From Viscum album (lineage: Eukaryota; Streptophyta; Magnoliopsida; Santalales; Viscaceae): a DNA stretch of 64,000 nucleotides. The position numbers and the translations under genes are program-made. Shown piece by piece: positions 26,619-38,102 of this stretch. The stretch's first letter is position 1. The number at the start of each line of letters is the position of its first letter. Where the stretch lies: NCBI GenBank assembly GCA_963277665.1, contig OY728122.1:1980166883-1980230882 (forward strand). Reading direction: 5' to 3'. The notes beneath the pieces are model-generated. The model was not told where the DNA came from. It worked only from the letters and a program-made list of their open reading frames with translations, and did no database searches.

Positions 26619-27139
26619 TTGGGCTACGACCCATGTACGTACTTATAGCTTGGGCTAGCAACCCATGTACCCACTTTCATTTAGGATTGGGCTACAACCC
26701 ATGTACCTTCTTGGTTTAGGGAACATGATACAATCCACATACCCTATTTCTTTTAGGCTTGGGCTACAACCAATGTACCTTCTTGTTTTTGGGCTTGGGC
26801 TATAGCCCATGCACCCTCTTTCATTTCAGATTGGGATACAACCCATGTACTTTCTTATTTTTAGGCATGGGATACTACTAGTGTACCCACTTTCATTTAG
26901 GATTGAAAAATAACCCATGTCCCTTCTTTTTTTCAGGCTTATGCTACTACTCGTGTACCATATTTCATTTTGGCTTGGGCTATAAACCTTGTTCCTTCTT
27001 GTTTTCAGGCTTGGACTATTACCAATGTACCCTCTTTCATTTAGTATTGGTTTTCCACCCAAGTTCCTTCTTTTCAGGCTTGGGTTACTACCCATATACC
27101 CTTACTCATTTTGGCTTGGGCTACAACCCATATACCCTT
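26619..27139. repeat. Minisatellite, about 12 units of roughly 42 bp
   Basis: Units contain GGCTTGGGCTACAACCCATG followed by TACC and alternately a CTTGTTTTTAGG-like or CTTTCATTTAGG-like tail, so the array has a two-unit higher order of about 84 bp. The core GGGCTACAACCC (also GGGCTATAGCCC) is close to palindromic. Frames on both strands (26,903-27,298 plus; 26,826-27,095 minus) stay open through the repeat and give peptide repeats; I regard them as by-products. Confidence 0.85.
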
Positions 27140-27532
27140 TCATCTCAAGTAAACCATATCATTTCCCAATGCATTACATGGATATATAGGTCCCAAACTT
27201 CTCATAGTAAAATCATTCACACTTGTGCCACAATATTTTTAAAATATACATCATATCATGACCCATACAAAGTTTTAGGTCTTATAAATATCAAATAATT
27301 ACCCATAAAATGAAATTGGTATCATTAAAATTTCATCACATCCTAACCTAGGGAAATGAGATAGGTTTCATAACCATTTCATTAATTCATAACATGTGAA
27401 AGAGAAACAGATTTCATAAATATATAAATCATGAAAGAGAAATCGGTTTTATAAAGACCATGACATTAACCATAAACCATTCATAGAAAGGATATTAATG
27501 AAACCTTTAGAAAATTTCAAAAAAGGTGAATT

Positions 27533-27689
27533 AGTACAATGGATTTAATATTTGAGGGAAAATAGTTTTGAAATATCTTTCAAAAAACAGTTATTGTGTA
27601 AAATATCCTTTCTTCTTTGAAAAAGTCTTGTAAATATAGAAAACCATTTAAAAATAATTTTCTCAGAAAATACCATGAAAACATAGTTT
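27533..27689 (+). repeat. Direct repeat flanking the copia element, left copy
   Basis: The roughly 155 bp just before the 5' LTR (AGTACAA...GTTTTGAAATATCTTTCA...TTTCTTCTTTGAAAAAGTC...AAAATACCATGAAA) match 39,801-39,952, just after the 3' LTR, with scattered substitutions and small indels. Confidence 0.8.
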
Positions 27690-27974
27690 TGGACTCCTCA
27701 TGTGTTAATCATGTTTCAATAATCACAAATCCTATTGATTCTCTAAAAAATTGTTAATCCTGTTTAATTTATCATAAATCATGTGTACAAATGATTAGTA
27801 TCTTTATTCTTTAAATAAATCTTGTACACTATATTTAATTCACGTTGTTATAATTTCTCTTATGAATGATTAAGTCTAATTCATTCTTGGAATATCACTA
27901 CATAAGTCAGAATACAGATATTTGGCTAAGTTTGATGCACCGTGAGTCTGCCACCAGTTGTGTTTTTCAGGAAA

Positions 27975-28165
27975 AGTATCCAGACATCGTGACCATCCAG
28001 ACACCATGACTATCCAGACACCGTGACTATCCTGACACCGTGACTATCCAGACACCATGACTATCCATACACCGTGACTATCCAAACACAGTGAATACCT
28101 AGACACTGTGACCATCCAGACACCGTGACCATCCATACATCATGACCATCCAGACACCATTTCAA
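27975..28165 (+). repeat. 17-bp tandem array inside the 5' LTR
   Basis: About 11 units of the type ATCCAGACACCGTGACT with substitutions, followed by looser AGACACCATTT/CGTTTCA units to about 28,200. The 3' LTR has a matching array at 38,390-38,590 with a slightly different unit order. Confidence 0.9.
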
Positions 28166-28755
28166 GGAGACACCGTTTCATGAAGACACCATTTACAGAA
28201 AAACTATTACACCGTTTCATAAATTTTTTTTATCGTTTTTCTATTTAATTTCTAATGGTAGTATTTGAAGCATTTAAATGCACTGACATAATTAATGTTT
28301 CCTTTTAGACATATCATCCAACATTACGAGGTACGAGGTGCAGAATACATGCATCCTGTCAACTCCAACACATGCTCTCCTTGAATAAAAAAGAAGTGCA
28401 GCCCAGAAAAAGATAGAGGGTAATAACGAAGTACACATGAAATTTTCTAGAAACAAGAATCGACACATGAAACTCAACATTATTAAAGAACACAAGAAGC
28501 ATTATTGAATATACAAGCTCAACACCATAGATCAGAATCATCAAGAAAATATTCGCATAGTAAGTACCATGAAGAACACGAGCCAGATCTAGTTGGCTTA
28601 CGATACTATGTTTTCCATGAGAGGACACGATTTCTGCACCTGCTTCATCCCATAAGTCCAAATATGCATAGACTAACACTCATAGAACATCCAAACTTAT
28701 CTCATAATTTCTTTTCTGTTATTTATTATTTTTATCTTTTGAGTAGTGTGTGTGT

Positions 28756-28766
28756 CTATATAAAAA
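28756..28766 (+). promoter_or_regulatory. Candidate TATA box of the copia LTR
   Basis: CTATATAAAAA set in a GTGTGTGTGT...ACACACAC context that could itself pair as a hairpin. The 3' LTR has GTATAATAACACA at the matching place near 39,187. Confidence 0.5.
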
Positions 28767-29391
28767 CACACACTACCTCTTATATCAAACTAAATGATAC
28801 ATGATATCCTTTATCTTACATTTTTTACACTTGTGTATTCCCACATATATGTGTGGAAGAAGTCCATGTGTGACTTATTAGCTTTTACCCAAAAAAACTA
28901 TGGAAGAGGTCATGTGACCTAGACAGTCTTGTGTGCCGTTGTTAACCCCAATCTAGGGTGTGGATCAAGTTTATTTATATAAAATGATTAGTGGTAGGTG
29001 ATCAATAAGTGGAGTGTATTTGGTCTCAATATGATAATGAAACAATTTTTTTATATCCACTGTTCTGTTAACTTCAGTTTTCTATATTTCACTGTTTAAT
29101 ATAGAAATAACTGTATTTACTTTGATAGTTAATCTTGGAAAGAAGTTATAATTGTTTTTCCTTATTAGAATAGCCTCAAAAGTAATTTTAATAACTGTGA
29201 TTAGGATTAATGAGAATTAATCAATCATCTAAGAATTTATTTAAACAATAAAACTTTCATAAAAGAATAACCTCGATTAACTGGGTTGTATTTAATTATT
29301 CGAAAACCTTTTTAAGAATACGTTTTTAATCAAAATTTTTTATAGATACTCAATTCAACCCCCACTTAAGTACTATAATCTGACCAACATT

Positions 29392-29404
29392 TGGTATCGA
29401 AGGA
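29392..29404 (+). other. Copia primer-binding site (initiator-Met tRNA type)
   Basis: TGGTATCGAAGGAG begins two bases after the LTR end. It matches the start of the plant initiator-methionine site TGGTATCAGAG with later differences. Confidence 0.7.
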
Positions 29405-29529
29405 GTGTTTGTTAATCTTATTAAAACTCTGTTTTTAACTGTATTCAACTGTGATTGAAGTTGTACTTTAAAGATCTATAAATTTCTATCAATTCTAAAA
29501 TTCTAGATCTTTTAAGTTATTTATTTTTC

Positions 29530-30480
29530 ATGGATAATATATTGGAATGTGCTACAACAAACACACCACCATTATTTAATGGAACCAATTATGCTCAATG
29601 GAAAATTAAAATGAAAATGCATTTAGAAAGTATGAGCTTTGAAATCGGGTCTTCAATTATATATGAATATAAGATTCCTACTGCTGATAGAATCACTTGG
29701 GATGAACCTACCAAAACTACCTAAAATAATAATTTCAAAGTTATTAATGCTTTATACTTCACTTTATGACTTGAGTAATTTAATAGAATTTTTTCTTGTA
29801 AAACTGCCCATGAAATTCGGGATACCTTATCTGTTTCAGATAAAGGAACATATAGTGTGAAAGAAATGAGACTTAATTCCTATACTATTAAATATGACAA
29901 CTTTAAAATGAAACCTGATGAGCCTATTTCTGACATGTATCTCATGTTCAACAAAATTGTCAACACAATGATTTATCTTGGAAGAGAAGTCACTACTAAG
30001 GAACAGATCATGAGAATTCTCAGATGCGTACCTGACAGATGGAGAGGAACCACTGTCTCTATTAGATAATCATGTGATATCATAAAGATACCTGTAAAAT
30101 AACTCATTGAGAAACTGATTATGTATGAAGAGGAGTTGAAAGTCAACAAGGAAGAGAAGGATGAACCCAAAAGAAAATCTGTTGCATTCAAGACCACCAC
30201 CTCTAAACACAGAGAACAAGGGAAAGTCGATGTTTCTCTAGAAAGTTACAATAGCAAAAAATCATCACCTGATAGTGATGAGGAGATGGCTCAATTATCC
30301 AGAAGGATTAACAGATTCTATAATAACAAGAACTTTTTTAGAAATCCTAACATGAAGGGAAGATATGATCAAAAAGGAAGTTGGAAGAAAGATTGTAAAA
30401 GAAGTGACAGGTCTGATGAGATTGTCTTCTATTAATGTAAGCGAAAAGGAAATATCAATTTTGATTGTACAAAGCACAAG
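29530..30480 (+). pseudogene. Copia element gag (degenerate)
   Basis: Starts at ATG 29,530 (MDNILECATTNTPPLFNG). It carries the plant copia gag features: N-Y-A-Q-W-K-I-K-M near the N-terminus, then FKMKPDEPISDMYLMFNKIV and RILRCVPDRWRGT around 29,900-30,050, typical of the UBN2-type gag domain. The three main open stretches (29,530, 29,857, 30,121) share one frame and are separated by stop codons. Near 30,430-30,470 a CCHC nucleocapsid knuckle is recognisable but damaged: the first Cys is lost, a stop stands beside the second, and the His reads Asn. Gag would form the virus-like particle; this copy is broken. Confidence 0.85.
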
Positions 30481-31259
30481 TACAAAAAAGAGATTTTAAG
30501 ACAACGATAGAAAGTATAAAAAGAAAATTAAAGCACTATGGAGTGCTTCTGAGGATAGTTCAAGTGACTCAAAATCTTCCCATTATGAACAGGCTGACAA
30601 ATACAATATGTGTTTTATGAAAAACACATATGAGGTAACACTAGAATCTCTTGTACACAATTCATACTATTCTGGAGATGAGAGTGATTATGAAAATATA
30701 TCTAATGAAGAAATGTTTGACTATTGTAATATTCTAAAAGATACATGCATGAAATAAAAGATGAATACAAGTCCTTGAAGAAACAACATGCTCTTACCTC
30801 AACTATTAAAACTGAACTCACTATATAAAAGGAAAAAATGATCAATTAATCAAAGAGAAAAATGAACTAAAACTATCTAATGAGAAATTTAATACAGACA
30901 TAGAAAAGTTTACCAATGAGAAAAATACCCATACTCAAATGCTAGGTAAACAAATTGAACCTAAATATACTACCGGAATTGGCTATCAAACTGGAAAAAG
31001 AAATTTTATTAGAACTAATTTTTTTTCTAAATCTAGGACATACAAATTTACTCCCACTTCTAGAAAATATTCAACTAGTCCATGTTATGACACACTTTAT
31101 TCTGTTTCATGCTTTTATGGACCAAATATTGTTTATTTTTTAAATACTTTACATAATGCATATAGGAAACCTTTATGGAATATATGGGTTCCTAAAGCAC
31201 TTATCACTAATATTACTGGACCCAAACAAGTGTGGGTACCAAAATCTATTTTAATTTGA
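30481..31259 (+). pseudogene. Copia element linker and second nucleocapsid-like segment
   Basis: From about 30,540 the translation is acidic and coiled-coil-like (many E, K, N), with stops and frame changes. The frame at 30,939-31,259 ends with IWVPKALITN and then GPKQVWVPKS. Paired W-V-P-K boxes separated by a G-P-K stretch are, in my knowledge, typical of Sirevirus polyproteins just before the protease and follow a second zinc knuckle. The knuckle here is eroded (C-F-Y-G). This is one of the best lineage clues in the element. It lies in a different frame from both gag and pol, so at least two frameshifts have accumulated. Confidence 0.7.
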
Positions 31260-31299
31260 CTATTTTGTAGGAAAGATATTTAAAGAGTTCCTATAAGGG

Positions 31300-31600
31300 C
31301 ATATAGTACATGGATAGTGGGTGATCAATACACATGAAAGGATAGTACTTATTCTTCAAGAATTTAATTAAAATTAATGGAGGACATGTCATCTTTGGTG
31401 GCAATGCCAAAAGAAATATAATTGGCATTGGCTAAATTGGTAACTCTAACTAAGTTTTGATTTCCAAATTACTTGTTGTTGATGGATTGAAATACATTCT
31501 TCTTAGTATTTAACAATTATGTGAGGATGGATTTCATGTTAAATTAGAAAATGATTCTTGAAATGTTTTTAATTCTAAAAAAGAAGTAGAGTTTTCCGCA
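31300..31600 (+). pseudogene. Copia element aspartic protease (degenerate)
   Basis: At 31,310-31,340 the sequence reads M-D-S-G-stop-S-I-H-M. This is the D-S-G active-site box of copia proteases, with the residue after Gly changed to TGA. It is in the same frame as the integrase and RT that follow. Downstream homology fades, with further stops. The protease would cleave the polyprotein. Confidence 0.75.
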
Positions 31601-32455
31601 TTGAGAAATGAAAATGTTTATTCTGTTAACTTACATTATTTAGTTTCTCAAAATTATTCATGTTTAAATGTGTTTAACAAAGAGTCTTGGATTTGGCATA
31701 AGACACTAGGACACTGTAACACTCACCCCCTTAGAAAGTTGAATAGAAAAGGCTTAGTCAAAGACCTACCCAAACTTGAGTTTCCAAATGGAAAAGTGTG
31801 TAATCCTTGTCAAAATGGAAAGCAACACAATATTTCCTTCAAACCAAAGAAATAAGTGTCAACTTCTCAACCACTCGAATTGGTTTACATGGATTTGTTT
31901 GGACCATCTAGAGTTTCTATCTTAAATGGGAATCAATATGTTTATGTTCATGTGGATGACTTTTCTAGATATACTTGGACTTTCTTTTTGGCTCACAAAA
32001 ATGCATCCTGCTCTCATTTTACCTAAAATGCCAAAACTGTAGAAAATATTAGTGGAAAGAAAATTAAATCCTTAAGAAGTGATCATGGCCATGAGTTTGA
32101 AAATCAAGATTTTGAATCATTTTGATCAAAAAATGGTTATAGTCATAATTTCTCTAACCCTCGAACACCTCAATATAATGGAGTTGTAGAAAGAAGAAAT
32201 AGAATCCTGCAAGAGATAGCTAGAACCATGCTTAGTGAGTATGACCTACATATTTATTTTTTGGCTGAAGCTGTATATACGACATGCTATATAATCAATA
32301 GGGTGTTGATTAGACCTATTCTTAAAAGGACTCCTTATGAATTATGGAACAATAGAAAACCCAAAGTTATCTACTTTAATGTTTTTGTTTTTAAAGTCTA
32401 TATCCTTAATACTAAGGAAAATCTTGACAAATTTGTATCCCAAAGTGATAAATGA
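31601..32455 (+). pseudogene. Copia element integrase (pre-integrase zinc finger and core)
   Basis: A GAG-pre-integrase segment (W-H-K-T-L-G-H-C, then C-N-P-C-Q-N-G-K at about 31,695-31,825) gives the HHCC zinc finger. The core follows with the catalytic triad still in one frame: D at 31,892-31,894 (MDLFGP), D at 32,081-32,083 (RSDHGHEFEN) and E at 32,189-32,191 (NGVVERRNR), with 35 residues between the second D and E, the classical D,D(35)E spacing. Stop codons interrupt it after the zinc finger (31,853), in the core (about 32,022 and 32,124) and at 32,453. Inactive, but the triad shows the identity clearly. Confidence 0.9.
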
Positions 32456-34340
32456 ATATTTTTAGGATATTCAATTTCAAGTAAAGCCTATATAGTGTTT
32501 AATAAAAGAACTAAATGTGTAGAAGAATCTATCCATTTAAAATTTTATGAAACAAATCCACATGAGCCTAAGACCACTCTAGAGAACCGGGAGGATAATG
32601 TATCAAATCTAGAAATTAATTCAAAATCCCATAACCATCCTATAAAGGAATTTGTGAAAACTCCCTGTTCTAGAAATTCTTTAGATTCTAGTCACAATGA
32701 ACCAGATCCTATTGAAGAACCTGAAATCACCATTCCTTCTTTTTCTAGAGCTGCTAGAACTCTTAAGAACCATCCTTTAGATGCTGTTGTGGGATACTTA
32801 GTTAAAGGAACTCAAAATAGAGCTTCTCTTAGAAATAATGTTGAACATAAATTTTTATGGTCACAACTTTATCCTAAAAACATTTATGATGCTATCAATG
32901 ATGAATTTTGGGTGATGTCTATGCAAGAGGAACATAATTGGTTTGAAAGGAACAAGGTTAGGAAACTTGTTGAAAGACCCAAAGACACATTCACCATAGC
33001 CACTAAATGGTCATTTAGATATAAGGAAGATGAAGCTAGTAACAAATTTAGAAACAAGGAAATATTGGTTGCACAAGGCTACAATCAAGAAGAGGGAATT
33101 GACTATGAGGGAACCTTTTAACCTGTAGTCAGACTAGAAGCCATCAAAATTATGCTTGCTTATGCTGCACATATGAATTAAAAACTATATAAAATGGATA
33201 TTAAGAGTGCATTCCTACGTGTGTACATAGCTAAGGATGTCTTTGTTGAGAAACCCCCTAGTTTTACAAATCCTCATTTTCCAAATCATATTCTTAAAAT
33301 ATCAAAATCTTTATATGGTTTAAAATAAGCTCCAAGAGCTTGGTATGATAGATTAAGTACCTTTCTTATTTCTAAAGGATTTAAAAAAGGAATAGATTAT
33401 CCTACCATTTTTATAAAACTAATTTACAATGATGTTTTAGTAGTTCAAATTTATGTAGATGATATTATCTTTAGATCTTCAAGAAATTATTTATGTATTG
33501 AGTTTTCTAAAATAATGCAAACAAGATTTGAAATGAGTTTAATGGGTGAACTAAAATTCTTTCTTGGATTTCAAATCTTTAAAAATGATGATTGTATTAT
33601 TTTAAATCATTGAAAATATACTAAATATCTTCTAAAAAATTTTGTATTCGATAACACTAAAAGTAGTGACACTCCAATGCTTACCACTTGTAAGTTGGAT
33701 CTTGATGAAGATGGAAAATCTATTGATCAAACCACTTACAGAGGAATGATTGGAAGTTTACTTTTCTTAACTACTAGCTGACCTAACATTATATTTAGTG
33801 TGTGTATGTGTGCTTTTTTTCAAGAAAATCCTAAGTAATCTCATTTAAATGATGTTAAGATAGTTTTCCTATACGTCAAGAATACACCCAATCTAGGACT
33901 GTTCTATCCTAGAGGACAATCATTTGAATTATTTAGTTATTATGATGCTAACTTAAGTGGTTTTAAGTTAGATAGAAAAATGACCTCTGGAACATGTCAC
34001 TTTTTAGGCATGTCACTAGTATCATGGTGCAGTAAGAAACAAAATTTTGTTACATTATATACAATAGAAGCTGAATAAATAGATATTGTTATTTGTTGTG
34101 CACAAATTTTGTGGATGAAACACACATTAATAGATTATGGATATCAATTCAGGCATGTACCTTCAAATTGTGACAATACATGTTTATTAACATCTCAAAA
34201 AATCATGTTTCAAACTCTAGGACAAAACATATTGATGTAAGACATCACTTTTTGAGAGATCATTATGAGAAAGGAGATATCACGTTGGAATTCATTGGAA
34301 CTGAATATCATCTTGCTAATATATTCACCAAACCATTGAA
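32456..34340 (+). pseudogene. Copia element reverse transcriptase and RNase H (degenerate)
   Basis: The long open stretch 32,495-33,121 carries the linker and the RT N-terminus (WSQLYPKNIYDA, WSFRYKEDEA, VAQGYNQEEGIDYEGTF). After a stop come MDIKSAFL, LYGLK-stop-APRAWYD, the catalytic IYVDDIIF (YVDD at 33,452-33,463, intact), FFLGFQI, YRGMIGSLLF and the RNase H part with YDANLSGFKLDRKMTSG and ILWMKH. A frameshift near 34,170 moves the end (DVRHHFLRDHYEKGDI..HLANIFTKPLN) into the next frame, ending about 34,340. At least seven in-frame stops are visible; one is CAA to TAA in the Y-G-L-K-Q box, and others fit GAA or TAC changes. Converts element RNA to DNA in active relatives. Confidence 0.92.
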
Positions 34341-34929
34341 TTCTAAAACAGTATATTACATCATACATGAATTGGTTATCATAAATCTTAAGTTGTTATC
34401 TTACTGTTTCATATCTTTCTATTTCACACTTTACAGTTACACAAATCACTATCTTGACATTACTAATAATCTCTAATAGTTCTATAATTTTTCTATCTCA
34501 AGACTTACTATTTCATGTTTATAGTCTCACAGTTACTATTTCTCAGATATTGTCTGACACTTACTATCTCAAACAATACAATCACGCAGTTTAGAAATAA
34601 CACTCTTACAGTCTCACCGTGAATTCCTGTTACTGTCTCATCGTGAGATTCAGTTACTGTCTCACCATGAACGCTTGTTACTATCTCACTATGATTGACT
34701 ATAACGATCTCACCATAAAGATACTTTATTGTTTTATTTATAAATTATAACTTGTATTGTGGGAATTCATTGTTTTTACTTTCCCACACTTTTTACCCTG
34801 CGATGCTTGATATCCGTAAATGATAAAATAAAATAAGTTTCACTTTTTCTTCACTTGATATCTCTTCTCTTCTCATCTCTCAAACCGTAAACCCTATTTA
34901 AACCCCCCTCACTCTCTAACCTTCAGTGA
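34341..34929 (+). other. Spacer between pol and the envelope-like frame, with a short tandem repeat
   Basis: No coding signal after the RNase H end. At 34,601-34,722 a unit of about 27 bp (TTACTGTCTCACCGTGA plus 8-10 variable bases) is repeated about five times, with weaker forms back to about 34,490. Confidence 0.7.
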
Positions 34930-37797
34930 ATGCCCATGATGAAACACCCTTCATCATCAAATCCTGAGAAATGCAGTTCAAAGAAGAAGAGCGAAATCAT
35001 GCCGAAGATAGCACCTAATGCTCCTCTGAATCCGACTATGGTAGATAGAATAGTGGTCCCTGAAAAAGAGATTTTCCCCAAGTGTCTCATGTATGGTAAG
35101 TATCTTGTATTTAAAGTATTGAAAGAGCATGGATGGTTAGATTGGTTTAAAAAAGAAGATCAAACAATTTAACAGAAATTAGTTGCACAATTTTACCAAC
35201 ATGTACAATTTTATTTTGATAAGGAAGATGTCTATATTGTGAGAAGTTGGATAAATGGCCAGAGATGCACTTTTTCTTCGAGGTTATGGGGTGCATTCCT
35301 TAGGATACCTCATGAGGTTATCTGTGAGGACTATCATAGAGGTCCTCCACCTCCAAGTGATATATTTGTTCTGGAAGATTATTTGTGAAGCTTAAATGGA
35401 AAAAAAGATAAGAGGAAAGATATAGCTGTAGAGTTGGATGGAGAAACCAGTCTTCTCTTTAAATTTTTTCAGAATATGATTTGCCCTAGAAAAGGTGATT
35501 TAACTGTAGTCAAGTATCATGGTGTATTTTTGATACATATAATGAAAAATGGACATAAGATCAATATATCAAATTAGGTCATACTCCATATGTTTGAATT
35601 GATCAAGAGAAAATCCAAGTCAACCTCCCTATTATATTCGAGGCTTATTTCAGCTAATATTCATACTAATGTTTTGGTTGGACATGATGAAGAAGTTATC
35701 AAGGATTATGAGTTTTGTCTCTCAAAATTTACTGTAAAGAGGATGAAAATCAGTTGTAATCCTTGGAGAAAATCATGGGTGGAATACAATGATAGGATTT
35801 ATAAAAGTTCAATCTGGTGGAACACCCTTCTAGACCTAAAGATGTTTCTGATCCTAGTTTTGAACCAGATGATTTTTTTGAGTATCCTAAAGAAGAAGAT
35901 GAAGTGGCTATTACACCTAAAATAGAAACTGTCATGAATGAGGATGACAATGAACCTGTTCTTCAATACTTAGCTAAGAAATTAGTGCCAATTCCTAAAA
36001 AAGATATTGATTTGGAAGAACAACCTTCCTCAAAAGAAGATTCTGTTGCTGTTGAAAGTGAAAATGAAGTTGTAGAAGTGAATATAGAAGAAGATTTGTC
36101 TCCTGTGCAAGAAGCTGCTAGTAAGGAACATGTAGAAGAACTAACTACTCCTGAAGTTATTTTTTCATCTGAAGAGAGAATAGATATAGACTTTTAGTTT
36201 TCTAGATAGGAAATGGATGTGAAAATTAGGGGTGAAATCATGGAAATAAATCAAGGACCTAATCCTGTCAGTCCTGAGAAAGATGCACCTGTTGAGGGGG
36301 AGCAACCCCCTAGTCTGGAAAGTGTTGCAGTACCAAATCCAGTTGATCCAAGATCAGTGGATACAAGGTATAAATCTCCTAGTTATTTTGATGTGAATTA
36401 TTTATAGGAAGTCACATTCCAAGGTCTTGATCTGTCTACTATGTTTCAGTTGAAAATGGCATCGACTCCTAAAGCTATCTCTGCCAAAGAACATGAGTTT
36501 GTCTCAGATTCTATCTCCGAGCCTTCACAAGAACCTTCAAACATGGTAAATAAAGATGATATGAAATAATTTGGAGCTACCCAATTGGATGGGATTGAAA
36601 ATATCACGAATAATAAACCTACTACTGTATCCAATTTGAGTGAAAGAGATGATGTCCTATTATTGGAAAAATATTATATGGAAGATTCAGCCAAAAATTC
36701 TCCATAAGATTCAAGAAACTAGAATTGAGGATAAACAGCTTAGTGATAAAGTAAAGACTCTAAGAGGTATGGTTGAAGATATGCAGAAAGTGCTGAACTC
36801 GAGTCCAGAAACAACTTCTCATCCTTTCGAAGATCTTGGTAGTCAAATTCCATAGGAAGTAGCCTCCTTGATTCAACCTAACCTAGCTTCTTTAGGTGAC
36901 CAGATGTCTGAAATAAATAAGGAAATTGTTTAAGAGATGTGTGAGCTGGTTGTTGGTCTTAACAAGTTAACTGATCAGTATAAAGGCTATCTTCAGAAAG
37001 TGCTAAATCAAATGAAGTCTCTTACCTCGACTGTAACTTATTCTCATACCTCTGGAAAATCATATCAACCTACTTTAGACTGTGATCTTCTCAGAATTGT
37101 TGTCAAAGAATAACTTCATACTGTGCTTAGTGGCTTTGATAAAGAATCTTTATATGGAGTTATCAAGAACAATGAAAAAGTTATTGATTTGGTGAGAATC
37201 CACTCCAAGATTTCTAATGATGCTTAACAAGAAATTTCTAAATAGGTGGTGTTTTACTTCAATCAAATCTTCTCTAAGAAAGAAATGAACAACCACTTCA
37301 AGTACCTTATTGAGAATCTGAGAATTCATCCTGTGGCTCAAGCTTTCAAAACTCAAGTCCAAAATCTCAAATATTTCACTCCTTTGTTGGACAAGTTTAC
37401 GGAGAACAAGGATGACTTTGAGAAAGACATGAAATATGGTGGAGATATTATTGATTATTTTATCAAGCTTTTGCAGCCTTATCTTCATGTTCAGAGTACT
37501 ACCACTGTGGCTCCTACAGCTCAACCCCTGAGATCCAGTTTTCCTACCTTTTCCTATGATACCCTTTCCTCTACAACTATGTTTGTCTCTCAAGATCTGA
37601 GTCAGATCAGGCCTGTAATCCTTGGTCAATATTTTCCTCGGTCTTCTACTACCCCTACCTTGGACCCTTCTATCTTTGAATTCATTCCTTTACCTTCTAT
37701 GTCAACCAGTTCACTCCCTTATTCTACTTCTACCTCTTCTCTTATGGATTATTCTTTTGATTTTGTAGCCAAGGGAAAAGAAAAGACAAGACAATGC
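34930..37797 (+). pseudogene. Envelope-like third reading frame of the Sirevirus-type element
   Basis: A coding-like region follows pol, as in plant Sireviruses. It starts at ATG 34,930 with a basic, Ser/Lys-rich leader. It continues (35,170-35,810) with a domain resembling the plant 'putative transposon protein' domain (SWINGQRCTFSSRLWG, LRIPHEVICED, a C-P-R-K-G stretch). Then come an acidic Glu/Asp-rich section (35,817-36,197), a likely coiled coil (36,640-36,855, and again near 37,250-37,450) and a Ser/Thr/Pro-rich C-terminus ending at 37,797. Frame changes occur near 35,815 and 36,635, with stops at 35,170, 35,387, 35,576 and others. I see no clear signal peptide or membrane segment, so 'envelope-like' describes position only; the function of these frames is not established. 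Confidence 0.65.
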
Positions 37798-38085
37798 TGA
37801 AGAATAGTGACTACTATCTTTTGATAGTGATCTTGTTGAATTTGTTCTGATATCTACTCTTTCTAATGAAACTCTTATTTATCCAATTTCTTGTGCACTT
37901 TTATTGTCTATTTCTTATCCACATTTTTGATAATCCCAAAAGGGAGATAACTATGCTCATTAAAGAAATAATAGAAAAATGTGTATTTTATATGTACATT
38001 GGAGGCATATACACTCTAAATACACACTAAGGAAGAGACACATTCCCTAAGAATAGTTCTCTCACTCACATGATTTGTGATCATC
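37798..38085 (+). other. 3' untranslated leader to the polypurine tract
   Basis: Short AT-rich stretch between the envelope-like frame and the 3' LTR. No frame or repeat of note. Confidence 0.5.
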
Positions 38086-38102
38086 AAAATGAGGGAGATT
38101 GA
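38086..38102 (+). other. Polypurine tract of the copia element
   Basis: AAAATGAGGGAGATTGA directly before the 3' LTR start TGGACTCC. Correct position and purine content for the plus-strand primer. Confidence 0.75.

Larger units (their letters stand above)
25549..27689. repeat. LTR-like block, left part (interrupted by the copia element)
   Basis: It opens with TGTAATGTCTCGAACC, which looks like a deaminated form of the TGTAACGTCCCG end common among plant gypsy LTRs. It contains two minisatellites and continues, beyond the copia insertion, at 39,953-42,629, where a minus-strand TATA box lies. I read the two parts as one long LTR or LTR-like unit in minus orientation, possibly the left LTR of gypsy-B, but no second copy is in the window to prove it. 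Confidence 0.4.
27690..29389 (+). repeat. Sirevirus-type copia element, 5' LTR
   Basis: Begins TGGACTCCTCATGTG and ends ...CTGACCAACA, just before the primer-binding site. It aligns along its whole length with 38,103-39,805. Recognisable shared blocks include TGAATGATTAAGTCTAAT, the 17-bp tandem array, GACATATCATC, the GTGTGTGT..TATA region and ATAGATACTCAATT. About 1.7 kb, with TG...CA ends. Confidence 0.9.

Noticed and set aside
25703..27139. Possible CRISPR array
   Set aside because: Repeats are contiguous or nearly so, variable, and lack unique spacers of constant length; the context is a plant retrotransposon.
27690..29389. Extending the copia LTR to include the flanking 150-bp repeat
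   Set aside because: The repeat lies outside the LTR on both sides (before the 5' copy, after the 3' copy), so it cannot be part of the LTR.
37150..37629. 159-codon minus-strand frame
   Set aside because: Antisense to the envelope-like frame of the copia element, which has the better coding character.
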